From positions 1 to 10,088 of the forward strand of contig WFYF01000228.1 in NCBI GenBank assembly GCA_015490255.1: a DNA stretch of 10,088 nt, in the 5' to 3' direction. This DNA comes from Caldifarciminota bacterium (lineage in GTDB: Bacteria > Hydrothermota > Hydrothermia > S141-80). A program made the position numbers and the translations under genes. Under the pieces are notes generated by a model. That model ran no database searches, had not been told where the DNA came from, and saw only the letters and a list, made by a program, of their open reading frames with translations. The stretch's first letter is position 1. Every line of letters starts with the position of its first letter. Below are positions 1-5,267 of this stretch, piece after piece.

Positions 1-14
1 ATGCTCTCCTCCTT
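1..14 (-). promoter_or_regulatory. Ribosome binding site and start of an off-edge gene
   Basis: Reading the minus strand, AAGGAGG (14 down to 8) is followed by five bases and then AT at positions 2-1. An ATG would be completed by one base beyond the window. The spacing is typical of this genome and the site lies downstream of the promoter at 41-69. I infer a minus-strand gene whose first codon begins at position 2; nothing of its product can be seen. Confidence 0.5.
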
Positions 15-40
15 GCTCTCCCGGGTCCGGGATGGTGGAT

Positions 41-69
41 GTTATACAGCCTGGGGAAAGACACTTCAA
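41..69 (-). promoter_or_regulatory. Sigma70-like promoter for a gene off the left edge
   Basis: On the minus strand a -35 element TTGAAG (64-69) is separated by exactly 17 bases from a -10 element TATAAC (41-46). It lies about 10 bases past the exonuclease stop and points out of the window. The same architecture is seen at 5086-5114, which strengthens both calls. It implies that the next leftward gene can be transcribed independently of the long minus-strand operon. This is seen in sequence only; no start site is known. Confidence 0.55.
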
Positions 70-78
70 CGCCAGGGG

Positions 79-876
79 CTACAGAGGGTTCCGAAGCCCC
101 CGAATAGCCTCGGGGGAAAAACGCAGCAAACGCTCCATCCGTGTTTCAAAGAACCACCAGGGTTTGCGACGGAGCCAGACGGGGATCACCCGGTATTCGG
201 GTGCGGGAAACTCCGGGTGATGGGCGCGCAGCACCACCTCCCCTTCTTCCCGGAACCGTTCCACGATTTCCGCAGCGAGGGGATCCCGGTATGGTGGGAC
301 AAGGAGATGCATGGCCTCCAGATCTTCCAGGGTGCGCACCCCGTTCCGTTCAAGCTTTTCCAGAAACTTCATCCACACCCGGAGGGTGACCTGGGCATCC
401 CAGCCGGCCCGGTGGCTCCCCGGCACCGAAATCTGGAGGGCCTCGGCCACAGAACGCAGCGAATAGCGCCCCAGGCCCGGCAGAAGACGGCGGGCCACCC
501 GGAGGGTGTCCACCCCGGGAAGGAAGACGGGATCGTATCCCGCCCGCACCCGCTCGTGGTTGATGAAGGGCATGTCAAACTCAAAAACGTTGTGACCCAC
601 CACCACCGCGGCTTCAAGAAGGTAGGTTTCCCACTCCGGCACGGTCTCGTGGAAGGCCGGTGCGTCGGCCAGCATGGCTTCGTCAATGCCGTGGACTTCC
701 CGGGCCCGGGGATGGATGGGACGATCGGCCCGGATGAGCCGGGTGTAAGTCCGGGGAGACTCGTTCAGGCGTCCCAGCGCCAGTCCGATCTCCACCACCC
801 GGTCGTGGAGGGGGGAAACCCCCGTGGTTTCCACATCCAGGGCCAGAAAGGTCACCTCACGGATGGAGCGCGGCAA
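79..876 (-). CDS. DEDDh 3'-5' exonuclease (DnaQ-like) with a possible WYL-like tail
   Basis: A 265-residue protein whose first ~175 residues are an RNase T/DnaQ-type exonuclease. The DEDDh metal and catalytic residues are all visible: D14 and E16 in LALDVETTG, D101 in GHNVFEFDMPFI, H155 and D160 in SHRAGWDA. The family removes nucleotides from DNA or RNA 3' ends in the cytoplasm, in proofreading or repair. The start is TTG at 876, chosen because GGAGG sits six bases upstream; this gives a 20-base overlap with the 3' end of waaA. A GTG eight codons in (855) is a less supported alternative. Residues ~200-263 lie outside the nuclease and have a pattern reminiscent of a WYL-type small barrel (YRVIP, WWFFE, LLRFSPEAI). 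No polymerase domain is present, so this is a stand-alone nuclease; whether it proofreads for the replicase is unknown. It is the last gene of the operon. Confidence 0.9.
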   Translation of the reverse strand: MPRSIREVTFLALDVETTGVSPLHDRVVEIGLALGRLNESPRTYTRLIRADRPIHPRAREVHGIDEAMLADAPAFHETVPEWETYLLEAAVVVGHNVFEFDMPFINHERVRAGYDPVFLPGVDTLRVARRLLPGLGRYSLRSVAEALQISVPGSHRAGWDAQVTLRVWMKFLEKLERNGVRTLEDLEAMHLLVPPYRDPLAAEIVERFREEGEVVLRAHHPEFPAPEYRVIPVWLRRKPWWFFETRMERLLRFSPEAIRGLRNPL

Positions 877-2053
877 GAATGCCCTCCACGTCCTTCACGA
901 TGGCTTCCACCCTGCGGGTTCCGGCCGCCCGGAGGGCCTGAACCCCCCGGCAGAGCTGCTCCCGGAACACGGGCTCCTGGAAGAAATGCGCAAGCAGCGG
1001 TGCCAGACCTTCTCCATCGGTCTGAACACCGGCAGAATAGCGGAGCACCTCGTCCCGCATGTCGGAAACATGGTGGGTGAAGGGCCCGAACACCACGGGG
1101 CGGCCGCTGTGCACCGGCTCCATCAGGTTGTGGCCCCCATACGGTGCAAAGGTGCCCCCCACCACAACGCAGTCCGCCACCGGATAAAGACTCACAAGTT
1201 CACCCAGCACGTCCACAACCAGCACGTCTTTTTCCCGCAGAACCGGCCCTTCCCGCCATCGCCGGACCGAGAAACCCCGCTGTTCCAGACGCGCAAGAAG
1301 TTCTGGAAGCCAGCCGAAATGCCTGGGGGCCAGAATCCAGCGCAGTTCTGGAATCTCTTCCCGCAGATGTTCCATGGCCGAAAGGACCACTTCCATCTCC
1401 CGGCTCCGCAGACTGGCGAACAGCACCACCGGCACTCCACCCGGGATGTCCAGATCTTCCCGACGCCACACCCGGGATCGCACGGGGGGAAAGTAGCGTT
1501 TCCAGTTGCCCGTCACCCGGATCCGGTCCCGGGAAGCTCCCAGACGCCAGAATCTCCACGCATCCCACTGGGTCTGCACAAAAAGCCTCCGGAAACGCCG
1601 GAGGAGGGGGCCGAAGGTGCCGAGCACCCGGTAGAGATGAAAGGTCCGGGGGGTGATCCGGCCGTTGAACAGAAACAGCGGGACGTCCCGGCGTGCTGCC
1701 TCCAGAAGGAGATGGGGCCAGAGTTCGGTTTCCACCAGCGCCAGCGCCCGGGGACGGCGGGCAAACACCCTCTCCAGGGCCGGAGGGTGGTCCAGCGGAA
1801 ACCGGAAAACCGAAGCGTCCTGTCCCAGAAGCCGCTCCGCCCGCTCATACCCCCGGGCCGTCGTGGTGGAAACCCAGAGGGGGAAAACATCCCGGATCTG
1901 CTTCAGAAAAAGCGCCACCCCGTGGAGTTCCCCCACCGACGCCACGTGCACCCAGAAGCCTCCTTCCCCCTCCGGTTCCGTGCGAAACGGGGCAATCTCC
2001 CGGAGAATGAGGGGGGCGGCCACCCGGTGGGCCAGGCGGTAAAGGGCGTGCAT
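857..2053 (-). CDS. waaA: 3-deoxy-D-manno-octulosonic acid (Kdo) transferase
   Basis: A 398-residue GT30-family glycosyltransferase that moves Kdo from CMP-Kdo onto lipid IV-A at the inner membrane, an early step of LPS inner-core synthesis. Family landmarks are in order: HVASVGE with the probable catalytic base E42, STTTARGYERA at 62-72, ETELWP at 108-113, TGN at 181-183, APRHF at 242-246, and the CMP-Kdo-binding end VVGGTFAPYGGHNLMEP at ~297-313. The stretch before the catalytic Glu is short (42 residues, about 60 in E. coli) and has no clear transmembrane anchor. That recalls the short Aquifex enzyme, from memory. The ATG at 2053 shares its A with the asnS stop (TGATG). No Shine-Dalgarno precedes it, so translation is probably coupled to asnS. 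The frame is open upstream to 2323 but that part reads as an asnS shadow. The gene implies an LPS-bearing outer membrane. Confidence 0.95.
   Translation of the reverse strand: MHALYRLAHRVAAPLILREIAPFRTEPEGEGGFWVHVASVGELHGVALFLKQIRDVFPLWVSTTTARGYERAERLLGQDASVFRFPLDHPPALERVFARRPRALALVETELWPHLLLEAARRDVPLFLFNGRITPRTFHLYRVLGTFGPLLRRFRRLFVQTQWDAWRFWRLGASRDRIRVTGNWKRYFPPVRSRVWRREDLDIPGGVPVVLFASLRSREMEVVLSAMEHLREEIPELRWILAPRHFGWLPELLARLEQRGFSVRRWREGPVLREKDVLVVDVLGELVSLYPVADCVVVGGTFAPYGGHNLMEPVHSGRPVVFGPFTHHVSDMRDEVLRYSAGVQTDGEGLAPLLAHFFQEPVFREQLCRGVQALRAAGTRRVEAIVKDVEGILAALHP
883..887 (-). promoter_or_regulatory. Ribosome binding site deciding the TTG start of the exonuclease
   Basis: On the minus strand GGAGG (887-883) lies six bases before TTG at 876-874, inside the waaA coding region. 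No ATG occurs in the right frame here, so this site is the reason to prefer TTG and the 20-base overlap with waaA. Confidence 0.6.
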
Positions 2054-3360
2054 CAGGGATAAATCCGGTCCAGAAGGCGGGGGAAGGGAATGGTCTCCCG
2101 GACGTGGTGGATGCCGGTGATCCAGGCCACCGTCCGTTCCAGACCCAGGCCGAATCCCGCATGGGGTACCGTGCCGTATTTGCGCAGGTCCAGATACCAC
2201 CGGTAGGGTTCCAGCGGAAGATTGTGCTCCTGAATATACCGGACCAGGGTGTCGTGATCCTCCTCCCGTTCGCTCCCGCCGATGATCTCCCCATACCCCT
2301 CGGGGGCCAGCACGTCCACACACCGGGCACGGTCGGGCTGTTCCGGATCCCGTTTCATATAAAAGGCCTTGATTTTCGCCGGATAGTGGGTGACCATCAC
2401 CGGTCGGTCAAAACTCTCCGAGATGGCCGTTTCCTCGTCCGCCCCGAAATCTTCCCCGAAGGGAAAGTCAAACCCCTTCTCCTGGAGAAGTTTCACCGCA
2501 TCGTCATAGGTGATCCGGGGGAAGGGTTTCCGGATGGCCTCCAGCCTTGAGGTGTCCCGCTCCAGGATATCCAGTTCGGTTTTTCGCTGCTCCAGCACCC
2601 GTGCCACCACATAGACCAGCATGTCTTCCACCAGATCCAGGAGATCCTCCAGGGTGGCATAGGCCCACTCGGGCTCCATCATCCAGAACTCCGCGAGATG
2701 CCGGCGGGTTTTGGACTTCTCCGCCCGGAAGGTGGGACCAAAGCTGTAGACCTTGCCGTGGGACATGGCCAGGGCTTCCATATAGAGCTGGCCGGACTGG
2801 GAAAGATAGGCCGGCTGCCCGAAATAGTCAATTTTGAACAGGGTGGTGGTCCCCTCCACCGCCATGGCCGTGAGGATGGGGGGGTCCAGCCGGATGAAAC
2901 CCCGCGCGTGCATGAAGTCCTCCAGGGCCCGGACCACCTCGTCCCGGATGCGGAGGATGGCCCACTGCCGCCGCCCCCGGATCCAGAGATGACGGAGGGG
3001 AAGGAGCTTGCCCACGTCGGGGATGTTCTCCTCCCGGACCTTGGGGATGGGATAGTCTTCGGGGTTCTGAACAACGCTCAGATCCACGAGATCCAGTTCC
3101 ACGCCACCGGGGGCCCTGGCGTCTTCCCGGACCTTCCCGCGAAGAATGATGGAGGCCTCATAAAAGAGGTCGTCCAGGCGGGCAAACACCTCCGGGGCCA
3201 CCTGGTTTTTCACCGCCACCACCTGCACAAACCCCGTTCCGTCCCGGACGATGAGAAACCGGATTTTCCCGGAGGAGCGCTTGTTGTGGAGCCATCCCCG
3301 GAGCTCCACCTCTTCACCGACGTGCTGCTTCAGGTCTTCAATATACACCCAGCGTGCCAT
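2053..3360 (-). CDS. asnS: Asparaginyl-tRNA synthetase
   Basis: A 435-residue class IIb synthetase that charges tRNA-Asn with asparagine. An OB-fold anticodon-binding domain occupies ~18-95 ([20 protein letters not shown]). The catalytic core follows with [11 protein letters not shown] at 187-197, class II motif 2 around [21 protein letters not shown] (211-231) and motif 3 GFGLGLER at 402-409. The stretches [14 protein letters not shown] (323-336) and [12 protein letters not shown] (355-366) favour AsnRS over AspRS. Length is close to the compact archaeal-style enzymes and shorter than E. coli (466). The open frame runs further upstream to 3429, but the ATG at 3360 is preceded by AGGAGG with six-base spacing and begins the protein at [10 protein letters not shown], as the family does. 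This start overlaps the mtnA 3' end by 23 bases. A dedicated AsnRS means Asn-tRNA can be made directly without relying on the amidotransferase route. Confidence 0.97.
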   Translation of the reverse strand: MARWVYIEDLKQHVGEEVELRGWLHNKRSSGKIRFLIVRDGTGFVQVVAVKNQVAPEVFARLDDLFYEASIILRGKVREDARAPGGVELDLVDLSVVQNPEDYPIPKVREENIPDVGKLLPLRHLWIRGRRQWAILRIRDEVVRALEDFMHARGFIRLDPPILTAMAVEGTTTLFKIDYFGQPAYLSQSGQLYMEALAMSHGKVYSFGPTFRAEKSKTRRHLAEFWMMEPEWAYATLEDLLDLVEDMLVYVVARVLEQRKTELDILERDTSRLEAIRKPFPRITYDDAVKLLQEKGFDFPFGEDFGADEETAISESFDRPVMVTHYPAKIKAFYMKRDPEQPDRARCVDVLAPEGYGEIIGGSEREEDHDTLVRYIQEHNLPLEPYRWYLDLRKYGTVPHAGFGLGLERTVAWITGIHHVRETIPFPRLLDRIYP

Positions 3361-4327
3361 GGGACACCTCCTCCAGAACCCCCCGTTCCGTGATCCATCC
3401 CCGGATGAGCTTTGCCGGGGTGACATCAAAGGCCTCGTTCAGAACCGGAGCGTTGCCCAGGGTGATCCTGCACGTCCGGACGCTGCGCACCTCTTCCGGA
3501 CTGCGCCGCTCAATGGGAATCCGGGAGCCGTCCGGAAGGTTGCGGTCAAAGGTGGAAAGGGGAGCGGCAACGTAGAAAGGAACATCAAAATAACGAGCCA
3601 GCACGGCCAGCATCAGGGTTCCGATCTTGTTCGCCGTATCCCCGTTGGCCGCAATCCGATCCGCGCCCACAATCACCGCATCCACCTCTCCCCGGGCCAT
3701 CAGGGCCGCAGCCTGACTGTCCACAATCAGGGTGTAAGGAACCCCCATGCGGGAAAGCTCATACACCGTGAGGCGGGCTCCCTGGAGCACCGGCCGGGTC
3801 TCCAGCGCGATCACCCGCTCAAGCAGCCCGCGGGCGTGAAGTTCATACACCACCCCCAGGGCGGTTCCCACCCCGCCGGTGGCCAGGATGCCCGTGTTGC
3901 AGATGGTGAGAATCCGCACCGGACAGGAGAACAGGTCAGCCCCGTTCCGGGCGATGGCCAGGGTACGTTCGCGCTCATCCTCATGGACGGCCCGTGCTTC
4001 CGCCACAAGATCCCTTCCCTCACGGTAAGCCCTCTCCATCCGATCCAGTGCCCAGAACAGGTTCACGGCGGTGGGACGGGTCTTCCGCATGCGCGCAAGC
4101 ACCGCTTCCACCGGCTCCCTCCGAAGGGCCGCCAGGGCCACCCCATAGGCCGCGGTGATGCCCACAAGGGGTGCCCCCCGCACCACGAGATCCTCTATGG
4201 CCCGGGCCACCTCTTCGGATGTAACGAGCTCCAGAACCACCTCTTGGTCCGGCAGACGTCGCTGATCCAGCGCACGCACCGCCGGACGGGCCTCATTCAG
4301 GGCGATCACCTCAAAGGGGATGTCCAT
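3338..4327 (-). CDS. mtnA: S-methyl-5-thioribose-1-phosphate isomerase
   Basis: A 329-residue member of the eIF2B-alpha/MtnA family. It converts methylthioribose-1-phosphate to methylthioribulose-1-phosphate in the methionine salvage pathway. Signature stretches are [13 protein letters not shown] (50-62), NLFWALDRM (89-97), [10 protein letters not shown] (143-152) with the catalytic Cys143, [13 protein letters not shown] (175-187), [17 protein letters not shown] (221-237) with the catalytic Asp223, [12 protein letters not shown] (250-261) and [12 protein letters not shown] (297-308). The Cys and Asp correspond to C160 and D240 of the B. subtilis enzyme, which separates it from true eIF2B-type regulators. 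The ATG at 4327 lies 14 bases after the mature 3' end of tRNA-Ala and has no convincing Shine-Dalgarno. Maturation of the tRNA would leave a very short leader. No other salvage genes are nearby, so the rest of the pathway must be elsewhere or absent. Some lineages use MtnA-like enzymes on 5-deoxyribose phosphates. Confidence 0.95.
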   Translation of the reverse strand: MDIPFEVIALNEARPAVRALDQRRLPDQEVVLELVTSEEVARAIEDLVVRGAPLVGITAAYGVALAALRREPVEAVLARMRKTRPTAVNLFWALDRMERAYREGRDLVAEARAVHEDERERTLAIARNGADLFSCPVRILTICNTGILATGGVGTALGVVYELHARGLLERVIALETRPVLQGARLTVYELSRMGVPYTLIVDSQAAALMARGEVDAVIVGADRIAANGDTANKIGTLMLAVLARYFDVPFYVAAPLSTFDRNLPDGSRIPIERRSPEEVRSVRTCRITLGNAPVLNEAFDVTPAKLIRGWITERGVLEEVSHGTLGVY

Positions 4328-4341
4328 GAATCCGCGAAACG

Positions 4342-4414
4342 TGGAGACGGGGGGATTCGAACCCCCGACCCCCGGCTTGCAAAGCCGGTGCTCTCCCGTC
4401 TGAGCTACGTCCCC
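4342..4414 (-). tRNA. tRNA-Ala (anticodon UGC)
   Basis: A complete 73-base cloverleaf can be folded by hand. The 7-bp acceptor stem is GGGGACG with CGTCTCC, including the G3:U70 wobble pair that is the alanine identity element. The D stem is GCTC/GAGC with an 8-base loop. The anticodon stem is CCGGC/GCCGG with loop TTTGCAA, giving anticodon TGC at 4379-4381. The variable region has 5 bases, the T stem is GGGGG/CCCCC with loop TTCGAAT, and the discriminator is A73. The 3' CCA is not encoded (the bases after A73 are CG), so it must be added enzymatically. The tRNA starts 9 bases after the subunit D stop and ends 14 bases before mtnA. It has no visible promoter of its own and is most likely excised from the operon transcript. 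Confidence 0.97.
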
Positions 4415-4423
4415 ACGTGTGCG

Positions 4424-5062
4424 TCAGGAATAAGATTTCTGCGAGCCTTTGGATTTCAGCCGCTTGAGACGGAATTTGTCCTCGCGCTCCCGATCCTCCA
4501 GCACCTGACGGATGAACTTCGTCTGCTGACGGAGTTCGGGAATCACCTTCTGCTCCAGGGCGTTCACCCGGCGGGTGGTTTTCTTGATCTCCTCCCCGAG
4601 CTTTTTCAGGCGAATCTCCATGGGCGCGAGGGCGAGGAGGATCTCCACCGCTTCCTCAAAACGCTCTGCGGCGAAATCAATCCGGGTGGACACGGTGAGA
4701 GGACTGTATCCCCGATCCACAAAGCGCCTGCGGAGTTTCACCCCCGCAATATCCAGCATCTTCACGCCCCACATCTTCCGCTCTTTCATCTCCAGGGCAA
4801 GATCTTTGCGGCGGGTGACCATGGCGGTGGAGGCAAGGCGCTCCGGACCGTCCACGCCCAGGGCCAGGGTGAGCACGCGGGTGGCCTGCTGAAGGGCCCG
4901 ATCCAGCTCCCGCTCCCGTTCCAGAAGCGGCTCAATCATCTTCCGGAATTCGGCAAACAGCGCATCCCGTTTGGTTTTGAGCAACCGGACCCCCTGCTCC
5001 GCCACCTTGATCTGGCGCCGCAGGAGCAGAAGGTTCATCCGGGTCGGACTGACCTGTTCCAT
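4424..5062 (-). CDS. atpD: V/A-type ATP synthase subunit D
   Basis: A 212-residue protein with the hallmark N-terminus SPTRMNLLLLRRQI (5-18), then GVRLLKTKRDALFAEF (24-39). It is the central-stalk (rotor) subunit D of V/A-type ATPases, which couples ATP turnover in the A3B3 head to the membrane ring. Two long heptad-rich helices (~5-75 and ~135-200) flank a small middle section containing KMWGVKML and a VKLRRRF stretch, as expected of the coiled-coil hairpin. Length matches the family (about 200-215). The ATG at 5062 has GGAGG seven bases upstream and a good promoter at 5086-5114. It is usually encoded with the A, B and other V-ATPase genes, but here it stands alone, followed by tRNA-Ala and mtnA. 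In some nomenclatures the symbol is ntpD; atpD here does not mean F1 beta. Remaining subunits must be elsewhere. Confidence 0.92.
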   Translation of the reverse strand: MEQVSPTRMNLLLLRRQIKVAEQGVRLLKTKRDALFAEFRKMIEPLLERERELDRALQQATRVLTLALGVDGPERLASTAMVTRRKDLALEMKERKMWGVKMLDIAGVKLRRRFVDRGYSPLTVSTRIDFAAERFEEAVEILLALAPMEIRLKKLGEEIKKTTRRVNALEQKVIPELRQQTKFIRQVLEDREREDKFRLKRLKSKGSQKSYS

Positions 5063-5085
5063 CGCTTTCCCTCCGCTCGGTGCAA

Positions 5086-5114
5086 AGTATACGGACGGGA
5101 GAACGTCCCATCAA
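5086..5114 (-). promoter_or_regulatory. Sigma70-like promoter of the atpD-tRNA-mtnA-asnS-waaA-exo unit
   Basis: On the minus strand TTGATG (5109-5114) and TATACT (5086-5091) are separated by exactly 17 bases. They match TTGACA and TATAAT at 4/6 and 5/6 positions. Transcription would begin near 5079, giving a leader of only ~17 bases that holds the GGAGG before the subunit D ATG. No other promoter of this quality is obvious between here and 79, and the genes are packed or overlapping, so I infer a single long transcript. Confidence 0.6.
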
Positions 5115-5267
5115 ACCAGGGCCGACCCCTGCAAACCGGACGCTTCTCTTGTGCGGAAACCTCCGGCATGATCCGGACAGGATGTGACTTTTCTCACATG
5201 CTGTACGCACCGGAGTCCGTACCATACTGCCCGGCTGAAAGCCAGAGACGCAAACAGGAGGTGCAGA
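5115..5267. other. Divergent intergenic region, remainder
   Basis: Together with the subunit D promoter this forms the 205-base gap between the divergent subunit D and secreted-protein genes. Apart from the CRP-like palindrome, weak plus-strand -10 candidates near 5220-5228 and the AGGAGG at 5256-5261, I see no further element, small gene or RNA structure here. Confidence 0.6.
5182..5199. promoter_or_regulatory. CRP/FNR-family operator (TGTGA-N6-TCACA palindrome)
   Basis: The half-sites ATGTGA (5182-5187) and TCACAT (5194-5199) form a perfect inverted repeat with a 6-base spacer, matching the classical CRP consensus. The centre is at 5190.5. On the plus strand weak -10 candidates TACCAT (5220-5225) or CATACT (5223-5228) have no good -35. 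That would put the palindrome at about -41.5 to -44.5, the class II activator position. The likely target is the secreted-protein gene at 5268. For the divergent subunit D promoter the site is about 110 bases upstream. The palindrome is seen directly; the regulator and its signal are inference, and no regulator gene lies in this window. Confidence 0.5.

Noticed and set aside
1..2062. Long plus-strand frames (359 and 412 residues) opposite the exonuclease and waaA
   Set aside because: Both mirror strongly conserved minus-strand genes and show Pro/Gly/His-rich shadow composition with no motif.
2054..2323. Upstream extension of the waaA frame to residue 488
   Set aside because: The extra 90 residues lie over conserved asnS coding in another frame and do not resemble WaaA; the TGATG start fits the family.
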